A stretch of DNA of 64,000 nt from Tillus elongatus (taxonomy: Eukaryota > Arthropoda > Insecta > Coleoptera > Cleridae): the NCBI GenBank assembly GCA_964006375.1, contig OZ023266.1:157756292-157820291 (forward strand), in the 5' to 3' direction. Shown in pieces: positions 22,385 through 32,075 of the stretch (position 1 is its first letter; every line of letters starts with the position of its first letter). The position numbers were made by a program, and so were the translations under genes. The notes under the pieces are model-generated. The model was not told where the DNA came from. It was given only the letters and a program-made list of their open reading frames with translations, and did not search any database.

Positions 22385-22810
22385 GCTTTGTCGCAGGGGT
22401 TCCCCTTCCTCTTGTGCATGCATACAACCACTCGTAGTGCATAAACAAGAACAATGTAAACAAGAACACTTTCTTGGGAACAACCCGCAAAAAAGTTACG
22501 GGACCTGCGGTGAATATAGGGGTTCTGTGCGGGACAAACAGAATTTTAAGGAGGTATAGCTTCAAAACGTGATAAAGGCAGCTTATAGATGTCCAACAAA
22601 GCTGTTTTTTTGCACTTTCCGCTCACGTTTCCTTTTTATCTTCTTCCCCACCCAACATCCATATTCACTTCTGGTCTCGTAACTTTCTTGGGAGCTGTGT
22701 GTAAGAAATATTTCTTGTGGTTTGTGCATCCAGAGGGAGATCTAAGCATGTTTCTGATTTTTTTCTAATAAGCCCCGTGCGTTAAACTGCAAATTTACCG
22801 AAAATTTAAT
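22385..22810. repeat. Diverged half of the foldback repeat, copy 4
   Basis: 'catgcatacaaccactcg', 'aaaaaagttacgggacctg', 'gcactttccgctcacgtttc', 'gtgcatccag' and 'aactgcaaatttaccgaaaa' follow the order of the right half of copies 1-3, with lower identity. The left arm is absent. Confidence 0.6.
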
Positions 22811-24110
22811 TTTTATTTACAAAACGAATGTACCTGCCAAATTATAAACGTGGCAGGTATTGTTCCTTATTAGTCGCTTGGATGATCCGTTTAAGTCAAC
22901 TCAATCCAACCAGTTTCTGCAAAAAAATAACAAAAATGGTTTTCTAAAACACATTTGTCGTTGCCTGTGAAGCTCATTGTGTTATTTTTTAAATTTAGTA
23001 CCAACGCTGCTTTTATATGGGTTTTAGTATGTATCAAAACTGAAGATTCTAGTTTAATGGGAAATTGAATTATCACCATTTGGAAGATTTTTACGAAAAT
23101 TCGCTACCATAACGCACTTGCTGCAACTAAACTCTTTTCAACACTTATTTACTATTGCTGTATCCATACTTTTTGAAAATGAAATAAATAAATATAAACA
23201 ATACAAAATTTTTAAATTAAAATTTTAATCATTTACACAACATCTGTTTATAGGTAAAATTTTAACTAATGCATGATATTATATAGTTTCATTTACCTCA
23301 AGTTTTCCATATACGACATTAAGAGTAAATAAAAACTAAAAGTAAACAATAAGTACCTTATTCTAAGATTCTAAGGTATTTGCAATTAGAGGAATCGATT
23401 TCAAGGTTATCGTCTTCGTCATCTTCTTCTTCTTATTCTTCTTCTTCTTCGTTTATGGCGTCTGTAAACGAAGAAAAAGACGAAGAAGAAGAAAACATCG
23501 AATTCGACTCCTCCCTGCTGTCAGTTGGCAAAATAACAAATGACAAATAGGTAACTGGTGTTGTCAGATTTAACTAGGAGAGGACTTTTAAATACCCTGA
23601 AGAATGGGAAGGTTAATAGTTATACATAATAAAACGTAGTTCTAGATTGCCTTTAAACAAATTGAATCACTTTCATTAAAATTTATATTTATTACTATAT
23701 ATTTTTCTGATATTTTTCTGATATCTTCAGATCCAGATGAGAGTTTTGGCAAATGGCAACCCCGCTGATTGTTTATTGTGACACATTTTTGTAGCCTATT
23801 CGTTTGAAGTTTGATTTGTAGCATTTGTTTGCAATAGCTGCGTAACCCTGATATATTTGTCTGACCTTGTCTAACACTAGAGACACCCATTCAGAGGTAA
23901 TTTCAGGTTATATCGTAAATTATTTATTTTTTATTTGGTTATAACTCAAACGATTAAGTTCAAATTTGGCAGAGAGGACCAATTTTACAATGTCCATGTG
24001 CGTGTAAAGTTTTAGTTTCATACTTCTAGTAATTTAAAAGATATTGTGTCTTTCGCTTTTTTTTTAGTATTTAAGTGTCAAAACTGTCTAACCAACTCAT
24101 CCAAGCTATT
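22811..24110. other. No recognisable gene; short repeats and a TTC/GAA hairpin
   Basis: 22820-22880 shares 'tgccaaattataaacgt' with block R. At 23427-23492 a pyrimidine run of TTC repeats is mirrored by a GAA-rich run ('gtaaacgaagaaaaagacg') around a 9-nt centre. The rest is AT-rich with no gene recognised. Confidence 0.45.
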
Positions 24111-24173
24111 AAAAACTAAAGGCAATTGCCAAATTTGGTTTCGATTGGTGAAGTATTTTTTGAGTTATCGGTT

Positions 24174-24175
<2 letters not shown>

Positions 24176-24238
<63 letters not shown>
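24176..24238. repeat. (TA)n tract 10, left of the intact mariner
   Basis: About 31 TA units after a left-flank module ending 'ttttttgagttatcggttgg'; it ends exactly at the mariner's left TIR. Confidence 0.95.
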
Positions 24239-24241
<3 letters not shown>

Positions 24242-26306
24242 GGTCGCTGATAAGTCTGGAAACGGTCGATTATCCGGGAAAATATACAAGGTGTCGAAAA
24301 AAGTTTTATACAAAAGTTTTTGGGTTCTTCAATGTCTACTAGGCGGTGATAATTTCATTTATACAGGGTTGGTCATACAGGCGTGGCACACCAATATTAA
24401 TTTTTTTTCTAATGGAACACCCTATATATTATTCGATATTTCAATCCTTCTCTTAATTTTGAGCAACATTTATCAGAAGCATGATGTACATAAACTCAAT
24501 CGTTTCCGGGTAAAAAAATAAATAAAAATAAACGCTATTGTTTTTAAAATCTATTGGATGAAGAACAAAAATAAATGAAAAGTAGAATATCTCTTGAAAA
24601 CAATCTGTGAGTGTGAAAAGAACCGGTTGCGATGTTTTTAACATTGTTTGAAATCCTATTTTATAAGATGTTCAAAGTGTTCTCCATTGACCTCCTGACA
24701 ATAATGAATTCGCTTAACAAAACATTGCACTGCATTTACAAGAGCGTTTTGAGGAATGTTATTAATTTCATACACAATCCTTGCTTGCAACTCTTCAATA
24801 TTCTGCGGTCTATTTTGGTAAATTAAATTCTTTACATGACCCCACAAAAAAAAGTCAAGCGGCGTCATGTCGGGAGACCTAGCTGGCCATTCAATAGTTC
24901 CCCTGCGCCCTATCCATCTGCCAGGAAAGGTTTGATTCAGATATTCCCGTACCTCAATTCCAAAATGAGGGGGTGCCCCATCCTGCTGAAACCATATTTC
25001 TTCCGCTGGTAGATTTGGGTCGTTATTGTTCGGAAATAATCGACTAACGTCTGGAACAATTGATTCTTGCAAAAGTGTCAAATATCGAGCAGAGTTCAAA
25101 TTACCGTGTATAAAATAAGGTCCTATGATATGTCCACCAATAATAGCACACCAAACATTTACTTTTTGCGGTCTTTGGGTGTGAATTTGTTCCATCCAAT
25201 GTGGGTTTTCGTCTGACCAGTACCTACAGTTGTGTCGGTTGACTTGTCCATTCAAACAAAATGTAGATTCGTCGGAAAACAAAATGTGGTTGGCAAAGTT
25301 AAAATTTTGGCGTAACTTCTCCATAATAAGTTCACAGAACTCGATTCTGCGATCAAAATCGTCTTCACTCAGTTCTTGCAATAAATGAATTTTATATGGA
25401 CGGAACTTTTCCCGCTTCGTAATCTTTTGAATTGAATATCGACTCATATTGTGATTTAAAGCCAATTGCTGTGCCGAAGTTTTCGGATTTTCCACCACAT
25501 CCAATATTACATTCAAAGAATTTTCTTCATTTGTAACGGTTACTGGCCTTCCAGTTCTAGGTTTATCCTTGATACCGCCAGTTTCGTGAAAACGATGCAA
25601 AGTTTTCGAAACTGTGGATTTGGAGATCGATTCCCGCTCAGGATGCAACTCATTGAACATAATCACCACTTGAGCAAAACTTCGTGTTCTATCACCGTAC
25701 CCTATCATCATTAAAATTTCGATACGTTCGGTTTCACTTAAACTTGCCATTTTGCACAAAAACTGTTGACACTAAATTACTAATGTTTCAAAACTGTTGA
25801 CACTGAATGAATCTTTGACATTCGTTGTCCTGGAAACATTTTAAAACAAAAGAATAATACTGCGTTTCTTATGGGCATCTTATCTTATCTTGGGATTCCA
25901 AACAATGTTAAAAACATCGCAACCGGTTCTTTTCACACTCACAGATTGTTTTCAAGAGATATTCTACTTTTCATTTATTTTTGTTCTTCATCCAATAGAT
26001 TTTAAAAACAGTAGCGTTTATTTTTATTTATTTTTTTACCCGGAAACGATTGAGTTTAGGTACATTATGCTTCTCATAAATGTTGCTCAAAATTAAGAGA
26101 AGGATTGAAATATCGAATAATATATAGGGTGTTCCATTAAAAAAAAATTAATATTGGTGTGCCACGCCTGTATGACCAACCCTGTATAAATAAAATTATC
26201 ACCGCCTAGTAGACATTGAAGAACCCAAAAACTTTTGTATAAAACTTTTTTCGACACCTTGTATATTTTCCCGGATAATCGACCGTTTCCAGACTTATCA
26301 GCGACC

Positions 26307-26309
<3 letters not shown>
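24239..26309 (-). mobile_element. Mariner-family transposon with ~420-bp TIRs and uninterrupted transposase
   Basis: The left end (24239 to about 24658) and right end (about 25892 to 26309) are inverted copies over some 420 bp, differing at only a few percent of positions by eye. Outer ends read 'cagggtcgctgataagtctg' inward from both sides. The element is flanked by TA repeats on both sides, fitting TA duplication on insertion into a pre-existing (TA)n tract. The 3' end of the transposase gene lies in the inner edge of the left TIR. High TIR similarity and an open transposase frame suggest a recent insertion. Total 2071 bp. Confidence 0.92.
24656..25750 (-). CDS. Mariner-family transposase, uninterrupted, 364 codons
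   Basis: This is a cut-and-paste DNA transposase of the IS630/Tc1/mariner superfamily. The best start is the ATG at 25750-25748 ('MASLSETERIEILMM'), because the three codons upstream of it contain no ATG. The N-terminal 100 residues look like a bipartite HTH DNA-binding domain with a 'KPRTGRPVTV' linker (GRPR-like). The catalytic domain has 'NHILFSDESTF' (first Asp), 'IWFQQDGAPPHFG' (second Asp) and 'ARSPDMTPLDFFLWGH' (third Asp), with 36 residues between the second and third by my count. The C-terminus is 'NGEHFEHLIK'. There are no internal stops or frameshifts. Length is near the family norm (about 340-370). It lies within its own long TIRs and is the only apparently complete DNA transposase here. 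Confidence 0.92.
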   Translation of the reverse strand: MASLSETERIEILMMIGYGDRTRSFAQVVIMFNELHPERESISKSTVSKTLHRFHETGGIKDKPRTGRPVTVTNEENSLNVILDVVENPKTSAQQLALNHNMSRYSIQKITKREKFRPYKIHLLQELSEDDFDRRIEFCELIMEKLRQNFNFANHILFSDESTFCLNGQVNRHNCRYWSDENPHWMEQIHTQRPQKVNVWCAIIGGHIIGPYFIHGNLNSARYLTLLQESIVPDVSRLFPNNNDPNLPAEEIWFQQDGAPPHFGIEVREYLNQTFPGRWIGRRGTIEWPARSPDMTPLDFFLWGHVKNLIYQNRPQNIEELQARIVYEINNIPQNALVNAVQCFVKRIHYCQEVNGEHFEHLIK

Positions 26310-26376
<67 letters not shown>

Positions 26377-26391
26377 CATATATATATATAA
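26310..26391. repeat. (TA)n tract 11, right of the intact mariner
   Basis: TA tract with one 'aaca' interruption; it continues the tract split by the mariner insertion. Confidence 0.95.
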
Positions 26392-26520
26392 ACTTTTCAA
26401 CTGACCTTGGATTTGGGTAGGGGCCCTAATTCGCGCTCATTTGAAGAAATTTTCCAAAAGTCTTACCATCGATACCTCTTTATTAGTGAATTTTCTTAAT
26501 AAAAATTCACTAAAACATGT
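26392..26520. repeat. Right-flank module of the (TA)n-centred repeat
   Basis: 'aactgaccttggatttggg', 'ttcgcgctcatttgaagaa', 'accatcgatacctctttat' and the palindrome 'ttagtgaattttcttaataa' / 'aaaattcactaa' at about 26489-26512. Confidence 0.65.
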
Positions 26521-27300
26521 TTTTAAAAGCGCCGATATCATGACGACCAGTAATTGAAAAATGCAAGTTATCTCAATCTGACTTCACCATAAAGTTTTTC
26601 ACTCAGCTTTCGGTTTACCTATCTGCCGATATTGAGTCGAATTGGTAATGAAGTTCACACTTTAGTTCGATTGCTTTTAATCTGGCTCTCTGCCCTTCTA
26701 AAAGTCTGCAATTGGATCTGAAAGTTTGAGATGCAGCTCACTCGAAACGAATGCGGATGTTAGAAAGCTGCATGAACCAATAAAATATATAAAATTCTTC
26801 AGCAGTCGGAATGAGAACCCCTTTCTGATACAAGTAATGAAACTCAAGAGACCCCACAGGAAGCGCCCAATAAAAACTAAAAATAGATTTCTTCTCCTGC
26901 AGAACTTTACTGTATGTATAGAAAGAGACAACCTGTTTGTTATCCCGGATTGATATTTACGATCTTAATTATCAACAGACACGGTCGAAGAAAACTGAAC
27001 ATATTGCCTCTTTGCAAGAACATAGAGCATGCTTTCTCGAGTGCGTTGTTATTTACTAGGAGATGTCATGATAAACTGATATTTAAATTATTAGAACATG
27101 TTGTCGGCAGTTGTAAACAGCATGGTTTGATGTTTCACTTGAGACGACAATGCAATTGAAAGGAATTTGTACTTGTTGCAGATAGTTTTCCTGAGTTATC
27201 TGAAAATGTTTTCTTGTATCTTTGCATAGAAAATCTTTTTTTCTTTTTCTTTTCCCCTAAGAAGTCTGCTTATACGAGGGCGATCCCAAAAGTAAGGATG
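26521..27300. other. Unrecognised segment with overlapping short ORFs
   Basis: Balanced base composition compared with its surroundings and open frames of 75-81 codons on both strands (about 26698-27159). I do not recognise any domain, and no splice-bounded exon stands out. It may be a remnant of a transposon coding region or a chance low-stop stretch. Confidence 0.3.
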
Positions 27301-27334
27301 CATTTTTTTTTAATTCGCTAATGAGGAGATCTGT

Positions 27335-27399
<65 letters not shown>
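27301..27399. repeat. (TA)n tract 12 with reversed flank
   Basis: The TA tract occupies 27339-27399. It is preceded by 'ttcgctaatgaggagatctg', the reverse complement of the right flank of tract 1. Confidence 0.9.
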
Positions 27400-27401
<2 letters not shown>

Positions 27402-28072
27402 CCGACCGATAACTCAAAAAATAATGGCCCTATCTTGATCAAATTTGGTGAGTCCCTTCCTTTTGCAAGTGGCTTGGATAAGTTTGTTAGCCAGGAAAAT
27501 CGGGCCAGGTTTACCCGGAAAATTTTGTGTTTTCTTTCTAAAAATTATTCATATCTCCGTAAGTAACAAAGTAAGGGCAACCAAATTTGGTACGCGTGTT
27601 TGTATGACAAAGAGTGAACCCTGTACTAAAATTTAGGTCTCTATCTTTAAAGACAAGGTTTGGGCAGTTAAAGAAACAAATTTTGGAGTTTTCCTCAAAA
27701 TGTCAAACTCGCAGTCTGAAACGTCAAAATTGGCAATGTTTAGGCAAAGAACGTGAAGTAAATACGGATTGTGAAAAGAAAATGTTGCAAGAAGAGTGTT
27801 CTGCGAACCCTTAAGTTTCAGATTGAACCGTCACTGCCCTTCATTGTACTAAAATATTTCCAGAAAATTCATTTCAAATAGACCCTTTCTCTGATGCTTT
27901 GGCTGTCGCTTAAGTTCAGTTGATGCTTTCGCTGTAGGTTTAGTGAAGTTTATGATTTAACGGTCTATAATTTTTAGTTAATTTTCGTAGAACAAATTCG
28001 TTAATGCATTTTTGCATTTTTTTTATCGAAATATGTTGCATGCTTGTAAAAAGAGAAATCTAGACGCAGTAA
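27400..28072. repeat. Left-flank module, reverse orientation
   Basis: Reverse complement of 3581-4200. It starts 'tccgaccgataactcaaaaa' beside the TA tract and ends near 'gcatttttgcatttttttta'. Copies at 9581-10113 and 37440-37900 share the same blocks. Confidence 0.7.
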
Positions 28073-28885
28073 GTGCGTTTTGGTAGCGAATTTTCGGTAA
28101 ATTTGCAGATTAGCTCCCAAACGCTTTTTAAAAAACTGTTTTCAGAAACCTGCATAGGCCCGCTTCTTGATCCACAAACCCCAAGAAAAATTTCTTGTTC
28201 ACACCCCCCAATGAAGTTACGCGACCAGGGGTGCTGGACGGGGTAGGTAGTAGAAAGGAAATATGAGCAGAAAATGCGAATAAAACGAGCTTTAAGGCTG
28301 TCTTTTTCACAACTTGAAGCCATATCCCCCCTTAAACCCTGCCTACCCCTCACAGCACCCCTATTCCCCCAGGTGCCGTAACTTCCTTGGCAAGACATTT
28401 TTCTTGTGGTTTATGCAACGAGGGTGTTTGTATCCCCACGACGAAGCAGCCACCCTCCCCCACACCATCCGCAAGTTAAACCGGGGGGTGGGGGTGGTGT
28501 CTACTTCGTCTTAGGCATTTTCCTTTCCCCCTCGTGTGCATACAACCACCCTCGCTGCATAAACCACAAAAAAAACTTCTTGTTCATACCCCCCAAGGAA
28601 GTTACGTGACCTGGAGCGAATAGGGGTGCTGTGCGGGGTGGGCAGGGGTAATGGGGATATGGCTTCAAATAGACAGCTTTCAAGCAGTTTTCTTCGCATT
28701 TTCTGCTCATATTTCCTCTTTACTACCTACCCCGCCCAGCACCCGCCTATTCACTCCCAATCCTTTGGGGGTGTGAACAAAGAATTTTTCTTGTGGTTTG
28801 TGCATCCAGGGGGGGTAATAGTAATGTTTCCGAAAAGATTTTTTTCAAAAGCGTTCGGGAGCTAATCTGCAAATTTACACGAATT
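28073..28885. repeat. Foldback repeat, copy 3: complete ~800-bp palindrome
   Basis: The left arm (28083-28400) runs inward from 'gaattttcggtaaatttgc' through 'agattagctcccaaacgc', 'ggtaggtagtagaaaggaa' and 'agcacccctattcc'. The right arm (about 28565-28885) is its reverse complement, ending 'gcaaatttacacgaattttc'. The centre (about 28430-28510) is a GC-rich loop with C- and G-runs. Arms differ at perhaps 10-15% of positions plus small indels. This is the reference copy used to place the insertion at 293-2978. Class unknown: foldback or very long TIR MITE. Confidence 0.8.
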
Positions 28886-29330
28886 TTCATTAAATCCTTT
28901 AAATTTCAATAACTCAATTTGTTATTAACGTAAGCTTTGTTGGTTAGGAAACCAACATGTAAGTTTATTTTCGGAAAATGTTTGTATATTTTCAAACCAT
29001 AAGTCATTTTGTAAAAATATAGTACATTGTTTCTACTACATAGGCTATACCGGTAATCAGATTGATGCCTGATCGCATTTGCTATTAAAAACATTTTTAT
29101 GGAAATCCATTTCCATAACACACTTGCTGTATCCAGACTTTTGAAAAATGTTTATATATTTTCAAACAATAAAGTCATTTCGATGAAATATGGTACATTG
29201 TTTCTACTATATAGGCAGCCAAGTTTGATGCCTGCTTTCATCAAAGGAAAATATTAGCTATTAAAAACATTTTAAAGAAAATTCGCTACCATAACGCACT
29301 TTCTGCGTCCAGACTTTTTTTAGAAATAAA
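28886..29330. repeat. Interspersed repeat with GGACGCAG-type ends, reverse orientation
   Basis: Two successive copies of the 'gtacattgtttctacta' / 'gcctgatcgcatttgctat' repeat ending in 'cataacacacttgctg' (29110) and 'ccataacgcactttctgcgt' (29293). Confidence 0.6.
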
Positions 29331-29429
29331 CTGGTCAACAAAAAGATCGGCAAAAGCAATTTTTATCACAATTTTCAGTTAGCTGTTAATTTTTTAAAAG
29401 TTGACTTTTTATTCAATTAAAAAAAATTC

Positions 29430-29985
29430 GGGACGCAGCAAGTGCGTTATAGTAGCGAATTTTCATAAGAATTGTACACTATTATTATACGGCATATTAG
29501 TAAAGTTGATACTTTAAACTTACACAAACCTTGAAGATCAATTTTAGAGGTCTTAGTATGCGCACATTTGAACAATTCTTTCGAAAGTGTTACCATCGAT
29601 ATGTCTCTATTATCAAAAAATCTCATGTTCTAATTCATTTTGGGAAAAATGCCCAAAACTCAATTTTCTATGAACGTAGAGAACAAAATTGTGCTATATC
29701 TGTAGATAGTGTAAGTCTCTTTAAAAGATACTTGTATTAAAAATTTGATTAAAGTTGATATTTTGAAAAGTAAAGTATCTGCCAAATTATAAACGTAGCA
29801 TTATTAATCGCCAGTATGATTTCGTTTTAGTCAACCTAATCAAACCGGTTTCAGACTCAAAGGTGACACACTTATTTAGGCGTTTTAAACAAAAATGAGA
29901 TCTTATTCAAAACCTATAAAATCTGTGCACTAGTGTTTCTGCAAATGTCAAAATAAAACATTTAAAAAACATACATCCATCGAGG
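29430..29985. repeat. Block R, partial copy
   Basis: 'gggacgcagcaagtgcgtta' through 'agtatgcgcacatttgaaca', 'caaaactcaattttctatga', 'gtctctttaaaag' and 'ttaatcgccagtatg', up to the tail at about 29985 where the BEL/Pao sequence begins. Confidence 0.65.
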
Positions 29986-30009
29986 TGAAAGACCGTTCAT
30001 TCTTGCATA

Positions 30010-30732
30010 AGGTCTTTTCGTTGCAAACCCTTACAGCAATCTCCTATCATGGGAATTCTTCCCAAAATCCGAGTTACTCCTGCACCAGCATTTCATACCA
30101 CCGGAGTGGACTATGCTGGTCCAATTTTACTACTTAATAAAAAGGGTAGAGGAGCTAAAGCAACTAAAGCTTATATCTCACTTTTCATTTGCTTCATAAC
30201 CAAGGTTGTACGTTTGGAACTTGTAAGTGATTTTACCACTTCTGCCTTTATTGATGCCTTTAGACGCTTTACCTCCCGTCGTGGTAAACCAACGGACGTA
30301 TATTCGGATAATGGGACAAACTTTGTTGGAGCCCACGCGGAACTGCTTGAGCGTGCCAAATTCATTAGGTCTCACGCACGTAATTTACAAGATAGTTTGA
30401 CTGCTATAGGAGTCAACTGGCATTTCATCCGGGGTTCTCCCTCCATTTTGGTGGCATTTGGCAAGCCGGAGTAAAGTCTGCTAAACACCATCTTCAAAGA
30501 GTGCTAGCTAATGCAAGATTAACCTTCGAGGAGTTTTATACGGTACTGACCGAAATAGAGGCAATTTTAAACTCTAGACCTATCATCACAATCTCCTCCG
30601 ATCCAAGTGATTTATCCGCGCTTACTCCTTCTCACATCCTTATTGGCCAACCAGCTACAGCCTTGCCAGATCCAATTCTACTAGACATTCCGCTGTCGAG
30701 ACTCTCTATATATCAACACTTGCAACAACATC
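30010..30732 (+). pseudogene. BEL/Pao integrase, frameshifted and interrupted
   Basis: This segment is the integrase part of an LTR-retrotransposon polyprotein that would join element DNA to the host genome. Visible motifs are 'GILPKIRVTPAPAF', 'GVDYAGP' (catalytic Asp region), 'DVYSDNGTNFVGA' (second Asp) and, after a one-base frameshift near 30443, 'HFGGIWQAGVKSAKHHL'. 'EIEAILNSRPI' and 'LTPSHILIG' follow, all characteristic of BEL/Pao. At about 30733 the frame runs into the 3' end of a non-LTR element and resumes at about 30990. The upstream protease/RT part is not contiguous here. Confidence 0.85.
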
Positions 30733-30990
30733 TACCAGGAGAACAGAGCGAATGCACCCTTTTACTGTCCAGGTCACCAGACATAGAACATCTTGTTATG
30801 CTCGCTTTTTTGTCCCAAGGACTTCCAAGTTGTGGAATTCCTTTCCGGCACATGTTTTTCCTTCTCCTCCGAACCTCCAAACCTTCAAGTCCAGAATTAA
30901 CAAGTTGCCTCTTCCCTCCTTGTCGACACCCACGGTACGATAGTATTTAGGCTGTAAGCCCTCGTGGTGTGTTGTTGAAATAAATTTAAA
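30733..30990 (+). mobile_element. 5'-truncated copy of the CR1/Jockey-like element, inserted in BEL/Pao
   Basis: Closely matches 2717-2978 ('ggaacagagcgaatgcaccc', 'VPRTSKLWNSFPAHVF', 'gctgtaagccctcgtggtg') and ends in an A-rich tail. It interrupts the BEL/Pao integrase between 'YQHLQQ' and 'HFWHQWSKEF'. Confidence 0.85.
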
Positions 30991-31277
30991 AAAAACACTT
31001 TTGGCACCAATGGTCAAAAGAATTTGTCTCTGAACTACAGATTCACAGCAAGTGGAAGACTTCCAGTCTTAACATTAAAGTTTGATCCTTAGTGGTGATC
31101 AAAAATGATAACACACCTCCTTTAAGGTGGCAGCTGGCCAGAGTAGTGCAACTTCATCCAGGTCCTAACGGAGTATCACGTGTGGCCAGTTTAAGGACAT
31201 CCAATAGCATCGTGAAGCGTAGCTTTGCAAAGATATGTGTGCTTCCACTAGAAGAAGACAACGTAAAAACTCACTAG
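30991..31277 (+). pseudogene. BEL/Pao integrase C-terminal domain (DUF5641-like)
   Basis: Continuation of the polyprotein after the insertion: 'HFWHQWSKEFVSELQ', a stop, then 'DNTPPLRWQLARVVQLHPG', 'RVASLRTSNSIVKRSFAKIC' and 'LPLEED'. This is the conserved tail of BEL/Pao polyproteins. It ends shortly before a purine-rich tract at 31438-31449 and the LTR. Confidence 0.8.
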
Positions 31278-31441
31278 GACACGAAAGTTGATAGTTCTTA
31301 ATTCAGACTTTATAGTCAAGTTATTAGCCATTAATCATTCATTGATCATTTGTTCATTTAGTGCATGTAATTGTCGGTTTATTAACATTATATGCAAGTT
31401 TACAAATTTATTGTTATGTTGAAAGCTGACCCTTTCAAGGC

Positions 31442-31855
31442 GGGGGGTATGTTGGCGCCTTAATTTGAATTTTTGTTCAATGTCAACCCACCACTAAGGT
31501 GGTGAGAGACGAGAGTGGTACGTAGCACGAGGGTGTGTGTAAAATAGATGCTGTACAAGTAACATGTGTGTTCCGGTAGATGGTGGTTCTGTTTCATTAG
31601 AAACGAGGTTAATCACCTTGGGATGCACTTTTTGATGAACACGCAATGTGTAGAATGATAAGTATATTTACATTTTATTGTTACACGTTACAAGCTTGCA
31701 CACCAGCGACCGAACTTTGGCAGAGATGTTGTATCTTCGAGATTGCAGTTGACAATGTCCAGTCCTAGCGGCCTGAGAGCTACCCTTTTTTAAAAGGGAC
31801 TACTACCTGTATCCGTCGGCTACCTAATACTTTAAAGGTTCAATAATAAACATAC
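31442..31855 (+). repeat. Probable BEL/Pao 3' LTR
   Basis: It follows a polypurine-like run ('aaggcggggggt') after the integrase. 31578-31855 is repeated in the same orientation at 33283-33600 ('aaacgaggttaatcacctt', 'cacaccagcgaccgaacttt', 'ctactacctgtatc'), as expected of LTRs. The start near TGTTGGCGCC is inferred; the end is unclear because an inverted segment follows. Confidence 0.55.
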
Positions 31856-32075
31856 CGCCGCCCTTGAAACAACACAGTTTCAACAAGCTAAACTAAACAA
31901 TAAACAGTACACCTCTACCAAAGTTCAGTCGCTGGTGTGCACCCTTGTAACGTGTGACAATATATTGACCACCATGCGATTCGAATCGCAGAATTATACT
32001 CTTTATTGTTTAGCTTAGCTTGTTGAAACTATGTTGTTTCAAGGGCGGCGGTATGTTTATTATGGAACCTTTAAA
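31838..32075. repeat. ~74-bp inverted repeat within the BEL/Pao scar
   Basis: 'cataccgccgcccttgaaac' and following (31840-31912) is mirrored by 'gtttcaagggcggcggtatg' and preceding sequence (about 31998-32072), with an 86-bp spacer. Spacer bases near 31930 are a reversed piece of the LTR ('cgctggtgtgcacc'). Confidence 0.75.

Noticed and set aside
25751..25759. Start codon three residues upstream of the mariner transposase Met
   Set aside because: The codon at 25759 is TTG; the first ATG, in good agreement with relatives, is at 25750.
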